Made by a program: the position numbers and the translations under genes
Assembly: GCA_028823235.1 (NCBI GenBank)
Contig: JAPKBW010000008.1
Location: forward strand, 1-64,000
Direction: 5' to 3'
DNA length: 64,000 bases
Source: Longimicrobiales bacterium
GTDB taxonomy: Bacteria > Gemmatimonadota > Gemmatimonadetes > Longimicrobiales > Gaopeijiaceae
The notes under the pieces: generated by a model
Seen by the model: only the letters and a program-made list of their open reading frames with translations
Databases searched by the model: none
Told to the model about the DNA's origin: nothing
Shown here: piece by piece, positions 16,731 through 25,018 of the stretch
Layout: each line of letters begins with the position of its first letter
Position numbering within the stretch: the stretch's first letter is position 1

Positions 16731-17513
16731 CTAGATGTCGAGGAGGAGCGTTGGCAGGATATCCCCGGCCAGCCCCATTAGACTCACATTCGCTCGGCTA
16801 GAGAGCTGGGTCTGTTCGAGGTTGAGCTCGATTATGGCTCCGCCCTTGCTGGCCGTGACGTCCGGCAAGGACGCCGCAGGATGGACGAGCGCGCTCGTTC
16901 CAACCACGAGGCACACATCAGCTTCCCGCGCGGCCTCGAAAGAGGCGCCGATCACAGCGGGGTCAAGCATCTCGCCGAACCAGACCACGTCCGGTCTCAT
17001 CAGCGAGTCACATGTGTCGCAATGCGGCAGGGTGTCGGGTGAGGTCGCGTCGACCGGTGGTGGTTCATGGTCCAGTCCCCCGCACCCACTGCATTTGTCT
17101 CGGTGGATCGCTCCGTGCACCTCCAGCGGATAGGCACGGGTCGGGTTGCCGGGGCCGGCCGCGATCCTTGCACCCTTATGGTGCAGCCCGTCCACGTTTT
17201 GCGTGACCAGCGTGGTACGCCCGGGATGTCGGAGCGCCAGTCGGGCGAGAGCGATATGAGCTGCGTTTGGCGTGCAGTCCCTGATGAGCTCGCGGCGCCA
17301 CTCGTACCACTCCCACACGAGTCTCGCGTCTTTCGCAAAGGCCTCGGGCGTGGCGAGACCCTGCGGACTCAGTGACTTCCAAAATCCATCCGGGCCGCGA
17401 AAGGTCGGCACGCCTGACTCTGCCGAGATACCCGCGCCCGTCATGACGAGAATGCGAGGGGCGTCGAGGAGAAGCCCCCTCGCCCGCTCGATCAATTTCG
17501 TATCGCCGTCCAT
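16731..17513 (-). CDS. cobB: NAD-dependent protein deacylase, sirtuin (CobB/SIRT5-like)
   Basis: 260 residues. NAD-binding GAGISAESGVPTFRGPDG, catalytic EVHGA (His133), TQNVDGLHHKG, a zinc site C141-x2-C144 and C165-x2-C168, and GTSALVHPAA near the end. The Tyr70/Arg73 pair in WYEWRRE is the Y-x-x-R signature of class III sirtuins, which remove succinyl or malonyl groups. This suggests desuccinylase activity besides deacetylation. Start chosen at the ATG at 17513; an ATG at 17528 is possible. The gene overlaps the DUF423 gene by about 20 bp and is probably cotranscribed with it. Confidence 0.9.
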   Translation of the reverse strand: MDGDTKLIERARGLLLDAPRILVMTGAGISAESGVPTFRGPDGFWKSLSPQGLATPEAFAKDARLVWEWYEWRRELIRDCTPNAAHIALARLALRHPGRTTLVTQNVDGLHHKGARIAAGPGNPTRAYPLEVHGAIHRDKCSGCGGLDHEPPPVDATSPDTLPHCDTCDSLMRPDVVWFGEMLDPAVIGASFEAAREADVCLVVGTSALVHPAASLPDVTASKGGAIIELNLEQTQLSSRANVSLMGLAGDILPTLLLDI

Positions 17514-17857
17514 GCCAGGAGTACCCATCCGATAATGAGGGCGACCCCGCCGATCGGGGTGATAGCTCCGAGCCACCGCATTCCTGACAATACGAGCACA
17601 TAGAGACTCCCCGAGAAAATGATGATCCCGACGACGAAGGCCCAGCCAGCCCAGGCGACGGTTGGTGCTTCCCATTGAGTCGAGGCCCACGCGACGACGA
17701 ACAGTGCAAGTGCGTGCGCCAACTGGTACCTCACCCCGATTTCGAACGTCGCTAGGTCAGCGGGTGAAAGCGCAGTCCGGAGGGCATGCGCCCCGAACGC
17801 CCCGAAGAGCACAGCCAGGCCGGCGAAGACCGACCCGAGTACGAAGAAGAGCCTCAT
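17492..17857 (-). CDS. DUF423 small membrane protein
   Basis: 121 residues, four transmembrane helices, with the family opening LGSVFAGLAVLFGAFGAHAL and VRYQLAHALALFVV, and the conserved SGSLYVLVLSGMRWLGAITPIGG. YgdD of E. coli belongs to this family, whose function is not known. Start at the ATG at 17857, 11 bp after the ggt stop. The 3' end overlaps the sirtuin start. The tight packing suggests a ggt-DUF423-sirtuin transcript. Confidence 0.87.
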   Translation of the reverse strand: MRLFFVLGSVFAGLAVLFGAFGAHALRTALSPADLATFEIGVRYQLAHALALFVVAWASTQWEAPTVAWAGWAFVVGIIIFSGSLYVLVLSGMRWLGAITPIGGVALIIGWVLLAWTAIRN

Positions 17858-17868
17858 GGAGTCAGTCC

Positions 17869-19626
17869 TCAGTAGGCGAGAGCGTACGCTTCGCGTCTCG
17901 GGTCCGCTGCTGCTGTGAGGACTCCGGTCGTCGGGTCGAAGACGATCATCTGAGCGCCACCGAACGTGGACGTCCATCCCTGGATCAGTCGCAGCGAGTG
18001 CCCTCGAGCCATGAGACCCTTCGCCGCCTCCTCGGTCACGCGATCCTCCAACGAAACCTGGAGGCCAGACATCGAGCGGAACCGGGGAGCCTCTATGGCC
18101 TGCTGAGGCGTCATGTCAAAGATCAGCATGTTGTTCACGATCTGAATCAGGGACTGCGGCTGGCTGTCTCCGCCTGGAGTTCCCAGAGTGAACGCGAAGC
18201 CTCCGTCCGTGTCGAGTGCCATCATCGGGGAGAGTGTGTGATAGGGCCGTTTCCCTGGAGCCACCTGGTTAGGATGGCCGTCGGCCAAAGTGTACAGGGC
18301 GCCGCGATTGTGGAGCAGAATACCCGTCTCTGGTTCGAGGAGACCTGATCCGAAACCCGCAAAGTTGCTCTGGATCCAACTCACTGCGTTGCCCCACTGG
18401 TCGACGGCCGTCAGGTACACGGTATCCCCGGCATCGTCCATGTCCTCTTCCAAGCCGGCGTGATCGTCGCCAAACCCTGGCCCCACTTCCTCCGCCGCGT
18501 GGTCCGCGTCCACTAGGGTGGCGCGATCTTGCAAATACTCAGTGTCCAGCAGGCGGGCGATCGGGACGTCCGCCTTCTCGGGGTCCGCAATCCATCGGTC
18601 CCGGTCAGCAAAGGCCAGCTTCTTCAACTCAATCAAAGTGTGGAGATAGGCGTCGCTGTTGTGGCCCATAGACGGCAGTTCGTGCTCTTTTGCCATCTGC
18701 ATATAGGCGAGCTGCGCCGGACCTTGAGTGTTGGGCGGCATGACGATCATCGTGTGGTCGAGATAGTCCCCACGAAGTGGTTCGACCCAGGTCGAAGTGT
18801 GAGCCTCAAAGTCTGCGGCCCGCAGGTGACCACCCTCGGACTCCACGAAGGCAGCCAGCTTCCGTCCAATATCCCCGGTGTAGTAACCGGCCTTTCCCCG
18901 CCTGGCGATCGTCTCGAGCGAGGCCGCGAGTTCCGGATTCTTGAGGAGCGATCCGACCGGCGGCGCTGAGCCGTTCGGGAGGTACAGCGCACGCCCGAAT
19001 TCATTCAGGCTTCCACCCTGATCTTCGAAGTCCATGGCAAGACGAGTCGAAACAGCAAATCCGTCGCGCGCAAAGTGGATGGCGGGTTGCAACAACGCGG
19101 GAAAGGGCTTTGTCCCGAAGCGCTCATGAGCATCGACCCACCCCGCGACGGCACCCGGCACGCTCACTGATAGGCCACCCTCCTGTGGGACCGCATCGAC
19201 ACCGGCCGCCGCGAAGAAGTCCGGTGTGGCGAGCGCTCCAGACCGGCCACTCGCGTTCAAAGCCGTGACCTGTCCAGTCGCGCCATCATAAAAGATGCCA
19301 AACGCATCGCCACCGACGCCGTTCATGTGTGGTCTGGTGACCGCCAACACGCTGGCCATCGCGACGATCGCGTCGGTGGCCGTGCCCCCGTCCTTGAGGA
19401 CTGCGAGCCCAGCCTGGGCAGCGAGAGGGTGCCCTGCGGAAACCGCACCGGTGGTGCCGCGCACATCCGGTCGGTTCTGAGGCGCGTATACCGTGGTCGT
19501 GACTTCAGCGACCGCGTCTCCGACGGAGTCAGCCGTACCACAAGCCGATAGAGCGGCCATCGACAGTGCGGCAACCGTACGTCTGATGCGGGTGGCGGTC
19601 GGTGCTGGGATCTTGAAAATCTGCAT
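17869..19626 (-). CDS. ggt: Gamma-glutamyltransferase family protein
   Basis: 585 residues. The N-terminus carries a signal, probably lipoprotein (LSMAALSAC). The large-subunit features are AVSAGHPLAAQAGLAVLKDGGTATDA and GVGGDAFGIFYD. The small subunit begins at the autocatalytic nucleophile Thr402 in DAGDTVYLTAVDQWGNAVS, followed by GFGSGLLEPETGILLHNRG and TLGTPGGDSQPQSL. The enzyme is an N-terminal nucleophile hydrolase of the periplasm that cleaves gamma-glutamyl bonds (glutathione, cephalosporin side chains). The Thr is preceded by Asp rather than the usual Asn/His-Thr context, so the acyl specificity may differ. Confidence 0.9.
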   Translation of the reverse strand: MQIFKIPAPTATRIRRTVAALSMAALSACGTADSVGDAVAEVTTTVYAPQNRPDVRGTTGAVSAGHPLAAQAGLAVLKDGGTATDAIVAMASVLAVTRPHMNGVGGDAFGIFYDGATGQVTALNASGRSGALATPDFFAAAGVDAVPQEGGLSVSVPGAVAGWVDAHERFGTKPFPALLQPAIHFARDGFAVSTRLAMDFEDQGGSLNEFGRALYLPNGSAPPVGSLLKNPELAASLETIARRGKAGYYTGDIGRKLAAFVESEGGHLRAADFEAHTSTWVEPLRGDYLDHTMIVMPPNTQGPAQLAYMQMAKEHELPSMGHNSDAYLHTLIELKKLAFADRDRWIADPEKADVPIARLLDTEYLQDRATLVDADHAAEEVGPGFGDDHAGLEEDMDDAGDTVYLTAVDQWGNAVSWIQSNFAGFGSGLLEPETGILLHNRGALYTLADGHPNQVAPGKRPYHTLSPMMALDTDGGFAFTLGTPGGDSQPQSLIQIVNNMLIFDMTPQQAIEAPRFRSMSGLQVSLEDRVTEEAAKGLMARGHSLRLIQGWTSTFGGAQMIVFDPTTGVLTAAADPRREAYALAY

Positions 19627-19795
19627 GGTTTCGCGCGTTCGACTGCGGGGGAAGCTCTAGGATGACGCCGACCGTGGCCGTCGTGGCTTCGGTACGTTGC
19701 GACGCGGTGATGGCCGGCGCCAGTAGAGGTGCGGAAGACCTCTCGATTCGGTTATTCTTGGGCTTCGATTAGCGCCCCTTTTCTCCCGTACGTCG

Positions 19796-21064
19796 TTGGA
19801 GCCGCACATCTTGCAGGCCGCGCCACAACCCGCTGCGTCGCTGCGGGATCGACGGTCGGCGCTCCGGCTCGCGCTGGTCATTGCAGCCGCCCATGCGGTG
19901 AACGATGCCTACGCGTCGTTCATCCCACCGCTGCTGCCCAGGATCATGGACGAGTTGGGGCTCTCGATCGCCCTCGCGGCCACTTTGGCCGTCGCGTTCT
20001 CGATTGCGGCATCCTTGCCGCAGCCGTTGTTCGGATATCTGGCAGATCGGTATGGCCGGAGAATCTTTGCGGTACTCGGACCCGTGCTGTCCGCCGTCTT
20101 CGTCTCGACAATCGGCTGGGCGAATGGATTCTGGACGCTCGTCATCTTTCTGATCATTGGAGGGATCGGCAGCGCTGCTTTCCACCCGCCGGGTGCGTCC
20201 TACGCAGTGCGAGTGGGCGCAGGGAAGGGGGGTGGAGCTCGCTACTCGGTGTTCTCCTTCGGCGGCGCGATCGGGTTTGCCCTCGGTCCGCTGATCGCGG
20301 TGGGGCTCGTCCAAGCAAGAGGACTCGATGGCCTCTGGATCGCAATGTTGCCCGCAGTCGCTCTGGCGCCTCTCATATTCTTTTCACTGCCCAGCGGACG
20401 CGCAGAAGCTCGGGATACCCGTAGGACGCCACCGCCACCGGCAGCGGTCGTTCTTCGTCAACTTCGTGGGCCACTGGGACTCATTTTCGGCGTCAGCGCG
20501 ATCATGGCGTTTGTCCAGCGCTCATTCCTCACCATGGAGCCGATCATCATAGCCCAGTCGGGTGGGTCCGAGACGCTCGGGGCCGTCGCACTCACCTTCT
20601 ACCTCGGTGCCCAGTCTTTGGGTACGGTTGCCGGTGGGGTACTCGCAGACCGAGTGGATCGTCGACGTCTGTTGGCTCAACTTTGCTTCTGGGCTGTGCC
20701 GACCCACTTGGTGGCTGTGTGGATCGGACCCGAAGGCGCACTTGGGCTGACTGCGTTATCGGTTGCCGGATTCCTCGGGATGGCGACGTTGCCACCGATC
20801 GTAGTCATGGCTCAGGAGTTGGTGCCCTCGGGCACGGCTGTCAGTTCCGGCATCGTCATGGGGCTCGCCTGGGCGACCGGTTCCTTTGCCGTGCTTGGGA
20901 CAGGCGCGCTCGCGGACGTGATTGGGCCCCAGGCCGCCACCATGGCGGTGATTCCTGTGGCGTTGGTTGCCGTGGGATTGGCGCTCCATCCCGCCCTCGG
21001 CGGCAGTGGCTCTGCGCCAGGGCCTGGCGAGGGAGATACTGTGGTCACGGCGGGCGGAGACTGA
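19796..21064 (+). CDS. MFS transporter, fosmidomycin-resistance-like (Fsr)
   Basis: 422 residues, about 12 hydrophobic helices. AHAVNDAYASFIPPLLPRI in helix 1, GYLADRYGRRIFAVLGPV between helices 2 and 3, and GSAAFHPPGASYAVR are hallmarks of the Fsr subfamily of drug-efflux permeases; ADRVDRRRLL marks the second half. The start is a TTG at 19796 with weak support; no ATG occurs before helix 1 in this frame. The substrate is not predictable. The broken Crp/Fnr gene begins 4 bp after its stop, so a regulator may once have been cotranscribed. Confidence 0.85.
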   Translation: MEPHILQAAPQPAASLRDRRSALRLALVIAAAHAVNDAYASFIPPLLPRIMDELGLSIALAATLAVAFSIAASLPQPLFGYLADRYGRRIFAVLGPVLSAVFVSTIGWANGFWTLVIFLIIGGIGSAAFHPPGASYAVRVGAGKGGGARYSVFSFGGAIGFALGPLIAVGLVQARGLDGLWIAMLPAVALAPLIFFSLPSGRAEARDTRRTPPPPAAVVLRQLRGPLGLIFGVSAIMAFVQRSFLTMEPIIIAQSGGSETLGAVALTFYLGAQSLGTVAGGVLADRVDRRRLLAQLCFWAVPTHLVAVWIGPEGALGLTALSVAGFLGMATLPPIVVMAQELVPSGTAVSSGIVMGLAWATGSFAVLGTGALADVIGPQAATMAVIPVALVAVGLALHPALGGSGSAPGPGEGDTVVTAGGD

Positions 21065-21068
21065 GTCG

Positions 21069-21747
21069 ATGCCGTTTCGCCTGAGCCCGCCCAGAGATCG
21101 GAAGCTGTATCGACTGGTGAAGAGGTCCGAGTCGGTAGAGTTGGCGAAGGGGCGAACACTCTAAGCGCCGGGCGATGAATCGCCCTGGATCTATCTCGTC
21201 CGAGAGGGCCTCATGCGACTCGTGCTGCCTGGTATGGAACGTGGGCAAAGAGAGCGGACCGTCCTCCGTGGCGCTCCCATGGGAGACCTTTGGCGACGAG
21301 GCACTGACCGACGGCCACCGACGGTACGGAGCCATCGCCGGGTCGTCGTGCACGGTCAGTCTACTACCGAAAACCGGTGTATTGCAGGGATTGAAGACCG
21401 CGAAGAGCAGCCACTCTGCGTATCTGGAGAGTCAGGAACGTGAACTGCATCGGCTCCGGCACGCTCAGGGTGGTTCGCACGGACCGAAGGCGGCACAGCG
21501 CCTCGCTGAAGTATTGATCGATCTCGGCGCGCGCTGCGGCGAGCCCTCGGGACGTGCCGTCCGATTCTCTGAGCGCCTCACGCATCAGGTGCTAGCGGAT
21601 CTCGCGGGCGCGCATCGCGCGACGGTGACGACACTCGTCAACGACTGGTTGTACGATGGAGTGCTCGAATTCACTGACAAAAACCGTCTCACAGTGGTCC
21701 GGCCCAAGGACCTCTGGGTTCTGGCTGGATATCAGGCCCCCGACTAG
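21069..21747 (+). pseudogene. Disrupted Crp/Fnr-family transcription regulator
   Basis: From the ATG at 21069 the frame reads into a cyclic-nucleotide-binding-like domain but meets TAA at 21162-21164 within ELAKGRTL-stop-APGDESPWIYLVREGLMRLVLPG, where family members have an aromatic or other residue. The frame continues in phase to about 21287 (ERTVLRGAPMGDL), then the rest (FGDEALTDGHRRYGAIAG onwards, with the helix-turn-helix ERLTHQVLADLAGAHRATVTTLVNDW) is in the +1 frame. So there is one nonsense codon and one frameshift. The C-terminal part can be read from 21175 as 190 residues. Either a decaying gene or two sequence errors. Confidence 0.75.
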
Positions 21748-21859
21748 CTTGGGGACGGGGGCAGGTGTTCGTTGACCCAAATCCCCGCGCTGTCTAGCTT
21801 TCCACGCTGTTCAGGATGCGGCGGCATGCCGCTGAAACCCTAGGTTGGAATCAAACGTC

Positions 21860-22552
21860 ATGTCGCAGCGCCATCCCGGAGCTCATAGAGCTTCTCACAA
21901 CTCGCCCAATGATCCCGAAGACAAGTTCATCGCCGGGATTTTTGAATTCACCACTTGGGCCAAAGGCAACCAACAAGTCCTGACCGTCGCGGCAGTCGTG
22001 GCCGCGATTATGGTCGCCGGTGGCCTCTACTACAACAGCTACCGGGGCCAACTGAATACACAGGCCGCACAGCAACTCGAGGTCATCCACCAGTCAATTT
22101 CCATTCGGGACACCGAGGGCGCGAAGATCGACCTTGCGACCTTCCTGGATCGATTTGGCGGTACGGTGTTCGAAGGCGAAGCCCGGTTGATACTAGGCGA
22201 GATTTACCTCGAGTCGAATGATCCACAGCAGGCTGTGGCGGTCCTCGAGCCACTTTCGTTGACTCCTCGCGAGCCGATCGAGTTCCAAGGGGCTGCGCTA
22301 CTCGGTGCTGCCTACGAACAGGATGGCCGGTGGGGCGACGCGATCGACGTGTATCTGACGATTGCCTCGCGCTCAGATCTCGACTTCCAGATTCGGGATG
22401 CTCGAACCGCCGCCGCCAGGATCAGCACCGATCAGGGCGACGTCGCCGGAGCTATCGAGTTGTACGAGCAGTTGCTCGCTGAACTCGATGAGAACGCCCC
22501 GGAGCGCGGGATGTATGAGATGCGCATCGCCGAGATCCAAAGGGACTCCTGA
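21860..22552 (+). CDS. YfgM-like membrane-anchored tetratricopeptide protein
   Basis: 230 residues from the ATG at 21860. Cytosolic N-terminus of ~45 residues, one transmembrane helix (VLTVAAVVAAIMVAGGLYY, ~50-68), then TPR-like helices outside (EARLILGEIYLESNDPQQAVAVLEPL, AALLGAAYEQDGRWGDAIDVYLTI, GDVAGAIELYEQLL). The layout matches YfgM/COG2976, the ancillary SecYEG/PpiD protein, and related TPR proteins. It has its own leader region after the regulator pseudogene and ends 107 bp before the dif site. Function inferred only from architecture. Confidence 0.75.
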   Translation: MSQRHPGAHRASHNSPNDPEDKFIAGIFEFTTWAKGNQQVLTVAAVVAAIMVAGGLYYNSYRGQLNTQAAQQLEVIHQSISIRDTEGAKIDLATFLDRFGGTVFEGEARLILGEIYLESNDPQQAVAVLEPLSLTPREPIEFQGAALLGAAYEQDGRWGDAIDVYLTIASRSDLDFQIRDARTAAARISTDQGDVAGAIELYEQLLAELDENAPERGMYEMRIAEIQRDS

Positions 22553-22561
22553 ACTAGAGCT

Positions 22562-22580
22562 GCCGGGAATATTCCCTGGC
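22562..22580 (+). terminator. Palindromic hairpin after the YfgM-like gene
   Basis: Ten bases past the stop, GCC-GGGAATATTCCC-T-GGC can fold as a 7-bp stem with one bulge. There is no T-tract, so termination is only suggested by its position between convergent genes. Confidence 0.35.
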
Positions 22581-22659
22581 GCAGGACGGTCCTCAGAGCA
22601 TGAGATCGGGGCACGGGGTCAATATTTGGCTTAGTGTGACCCTTTCTTCATTTAAGGGG

Positions 22660-22687
22660 ACTTCGTATAATACATATTATGTTAAGT
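22660..22687 (+). other. dif: dif site, chromosome dimer resolution sequence (XerC/XerD target)
   Basis: 28-bp site: XerC arm ACTTCGTATAA (22660-22670), 6-bp spacer TACATA (22671-22676), XerD arm TTATGTTAAGT (22677-22687). The XerD arm differs from the E. coli arm TTATGTTAAAT at one position. The XerC arm keeps the T-x-CG-x-ATAA core and its left end is like that of B. subtilis dif. The inner ATAA/TTAT ends are inverted as expected. It lies in an AT-rich patch between convergent genes, and gene orientation becomes almost uniformly minus on its right. A Xer recombinase gene lies at 45897-46796. Confidence 0.88.
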
Positions 22688-22750
22688 TGCCTTGGTGAAG
22701 CGAAGGTGGTGCCTTGGTCCACTAAACAACCCCGCTAGCCCTAATTGCGC

Positions 22751-23287
22751 CTAGCGCGCTGTCCGAGACTGCCACGGCTCCACAGCCTCAACGCGCACTG
22801 ACACGGTGCCGGTCTCGACCATACCGAGCCGTATCGCGGCCGCGTAGGAGACGTCGACTATCCTCCGGTCAGGATCAGCGAACGGTCCTCGATCGTTCAC
22901 CCTGAGGAGGAGGCTGCGCCCGTTGGCCAGGTTCGTGACCCGTACCCAGGCCGGAAGCGGAAGTGTTCTGTGCGCAGCGGACAGCTCGTTCATTTCGAAA
23001 GGTTCCCCGCTACTGGTGGGCCGTCCCTGAAACTGCTCCCCATACCAGGATGCGATGCCGCGCTCATCATAGCCGTAGGACGAATCGAGGACGCGGTACG
23101 TGCGCCCACTTTGTTCGTACTCGATCATGTTTCCACCTCGACTGGGAGGCTCCGCCGTCGGTAGGCTCTCTGGAATGCCCTGAGGAGGGGGTAGCGGGCT
23201 CTCGAGCTTTGGTGAGCCAATCATGGTACAAGCACCGAAGGCGAGCGCGGCCACGAGAGCTAACCCCCTGCGTTGAGACCTCTCCAT
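22751..23287 (-). CDS. rlpA: RlpA-like septal ring lytic transglycosylase lipoprotein
   Basis: 178 residues; the ATG at 23287 follows a strong AAGGAGG. Lipoprotein signal LALVAALAFGAC. The double-psi beta-barrel domain contains GIASWYGEQFQGRPTSSGEPF, ELSAAHRTLPLPAWVRVTNL and the catalytic-Asp region LLRVNDRGPF, then RIVDVSYAAAIRLGM. In the family it cleaves denuded peptidoglycan at the septum. There is no C-terminal SPOR domain, so targeting must differ from E. coli or P. aeruginosa RlpA. It sits next to dif, on its own transcript with a 286-bp upstream region. Confidence 0.9.
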   Translation of the reverse strand: MERSQRRGLALVAALAFGACTMIGSPKLESPLPPPQGIPESLPTAEPPSRGGNMIEYEQSGRTYRVLDSSYGYDERGIASWYGEQFQGRPTSSGEPFEMNELSAAHRTLPLPAWVRVTNLANGRSLLLRVNDRGPFADPDRRIVDVSYAAAIRLGMVETGTVSVRVEAVEPWQSRTAR

Positions 23288-23573
23288 CCCCGAACCTCCT
23301 TGTAGGCCTTCTTAACGGGCTTGTGCTGCACCCTTGCGGGCGTGTTAGTTAACATCTTGTTAATAAAGCGTTTGTCGTCGGTTACTTAACGTAACATCAA
23401 TACACCGGCCGGCGGCCCAGGAACCTGCTCCTCATCGTGCTGCAACTCGATCTCTAGAAGCGCGAGGCCATCCAGGGTGCCCATAAAACGATCTAACTCG
23501 CATGGCCCAGGCGGAACCAGGCCGCCTCGTCCACCCTCACGAGGAAACGCCGCTCAATTTCCCATGCCACCTA
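23288..23573. promoter_or_regulatory. Upstream region of rlpA with AT-rich inverted repeats
   Basis: Within otherwise GC-rich DNA this region contains two small inverted repeats: TTAACA-TCT-TGTTAA (23349-23363) and GTTAC-TTAAC-GTAAC (23381-23395). They lie 62-110 bp upstream of the rlpA start and could be operator or promoter elements. The region also includes the 3' flank of the methyltransferase gene. No coding frame is convincing. Confidence 0.35.
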
Positions 23574-24290
23574 TCAGTTTTCTCCAACTGGTTTTCTACC
23601 CAGAACTGCGATCCTGCGCCGCATGAAGGGGAGAAACCACTGAGTCGCGCGCTCAATCGCCCGGAAGCCGGGCAAGTGCGATTCCGCGTAATAGGCGCGT
23701 TCAATCTTAAATCCAGCATTAGCGAGGAGGCCCCGCATGGCATCCATCGACTTGTAGTCCACGTGCGATATGTCCCTTTTGAGGATGATATCGTGATTCT
23801 TCAGTACTTCCAGAATGTGTCCGCGATGTGGCGTCCACGTGGCGAACCGTCCACCAGGCGCCAGAATCCGGTATGCCTCCGCCGCAATGCGTTGCGAATC
23901 CTCAGGATAGATGTGCTCGAACAGGTCCGCGGCGAGCACGAGGTCGAAGCTGTCACTCGGTAATCCAGTTGCTCCCGCGTCCACGCAAAGGAAGCGCAAA
24001 TTCTCCGTCGGCTTCTCGGCGAGTCTCTCCTCGCAGATCGCGATGGAGCGCTCGCTGAAGTCGACGCCGGTGATCTCGGCGACACCGGAAGCGAGTGCGA
24101 ATCCGAAGGTGCCCCACCCGCAGCCAAGGTCGACCATACGGTCGTCCGGCCCCGGCACGTGGATCTCACGGACCTTCTGGATTCGGTACCGCTGGAACGG
24201 GCTGTCGTGATCGTTGAGATGTAACGTGCCTTGATTCTCGAAATAGTCACTTGAGTCATAAAAGTCCTTCCCGATGCGCTCTGTCGTCAC
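23574..24290 (-). CDS. Class I SAM-dependent methyltransferase
   Basis: 238 residues from a GTG at 24290, two bases after the upstream TGA. The longer frame to 24440 overlaps the neighbour in antisense phase and is not conserved in character. Motif I is MVDLGCGWGTFGFAL, then ITGVDFSERSIAICEERL, LRFLCVDAGATGLPSDSFDLVLAADLFEHI and YRILAPGGRFATWTPHRGHI, as in the Methyltransf_11 family. The C-terminal part could bind a lipid or glycan substrate. It is the last gene of the polyprenol-glycan cluster, so methylation of a lipid-linked sugar or glycan is a fair guess. Confidence 0.87.
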   Translation of the reverse strand: MTTERIGKDFYDSSDYFENQGTLHLNDHDSPFQRYRIQKVREIHVPGPDDRMVDLGCGWGTFGFALASGVAEITGVDFSERSIAICEERLAEKPTENLRFLCVDAGATGLPSDSFDLVLAADLFEHIYPEDSQRIAAEAYRILAPGGRFATWTPHRGHILEVLKNHDIILKRDISHVDYKSMDAMRGLLANAGFKIERAYYAESHLPGFRAIERATQWFLPFMRRRIAVLGRKPVGEN

Positions 24291-24292
24291 CG

Positions 24293-25018
24293 TCAGAGCT
24301 TCCCGAAAAGGTCTTGGATGCGTAGCCACCAGACCCGCCAGACGGCTTCGCGCACGATCGCTGGTGACATCTTTGACTCGCCGGTATCCCTTTCTGTGAA
24401 CAGAATGGGGGTCTCCGCGAGCGTAAACCCAGCGCGCCAAGCCCGGAACTTTAGCTCGATCTGAAAGGCGTATCCGTTAGACTGCACCCGGTCGAGGCCG
24501 ACCTTCTCAAGCACTTCACGTTTCCACCCGTTGAAGCCGCCTGTCCCGTCCCGAACCGGCATGCCGGTGATGATCCGGGCATAGTGGCTCCCGAAGTAGC
24601 TCACCAGCAATCGACTCATGGGCCAGTTCGATACCGTGACCCTGCCGTCCACATAACGTGACCCGATCATAACATCGGCCTCTTCGAATCCGGCGATCAG
24701 AGCGGGGAGTGCTTCTGGAGGGTGTGAAAAGTCGGCATCCATCTCGAAAAGGATGTCGTAGCCGAGGTCCAGGCCCTGTTTGAAGCCTGCTAGGTAGGCG
24801 CGACCGAGCCCTTCCTTTCCCGGGCGATGTAGAACCGAGATCCGATCATTCTCCTCGGCCATGGCGTCAGCAATCGTCCCCGTTCCGTCCGGGGACCCGT
24901 CATCAACCACGAGCACGTCGACACGGGAATCCTGCTCCAACACGCACGGCACGATCCGGGGCAGGTTTTCTGCCTCATCGTACGTGGGAATGATGACCAG
25001 GATGCGGGGGTTACTCAC
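24293..25018 (-). CDS. Polyprenol monophosphomannose synthase-like glycosyltransferase (GT2)
   Basis: 241 residues, start GTG at 25018, overlapping the preceding gene by 8 bp. GT-A fold family 2: ILVIIPTYDEAENLPRIV, VLVVDDGSPDGTGTIAD, then FEMDADFSHPPEALPAL, the DxD metal site, and GTGGFNGWKREVLEKVGLDRV. The arrangement and length match Dpm1/Ppm1 enzymes, which transfer mannose (or another hexose) from a GDP/UDP-sugar to polyprenyl phosphate on the inner face of the membrane. It has no C-terminal membrane helices, as in the short Dpm1 type. Its neighbours supply flippase-like and GT-C-like membrane proteins. Confidence 0.88.
   Translation of the reverse strand: MSNPRILVIIPTYDEAENLPRIVPCVLEQDSRVDVLVVDDGSPDGTGTIADAMAEENDRISVLHRPGKEGLGRAYLAGFKQGLDLGYDILFEMDADFSHPPEALPALIAGFEEADVMIGSRYVDGRVTVSNWPMSRLLVSYFGSHYARIITGMPVRDGTGGFNGWKREVLEKVGLDRVQSNGYAFQIELKFRAWRAGFTLAETPILFTERDTGESKMSPAIVREAVWRVWWLRIQDLFGKL

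Noticed and set aside
22661-22680. TATAAT-like -10 promoter
   Set aside because: The TATAAT is part of the dif XerC arm and spacer; no -35 or gene start fits on either strand between the convergent genes.
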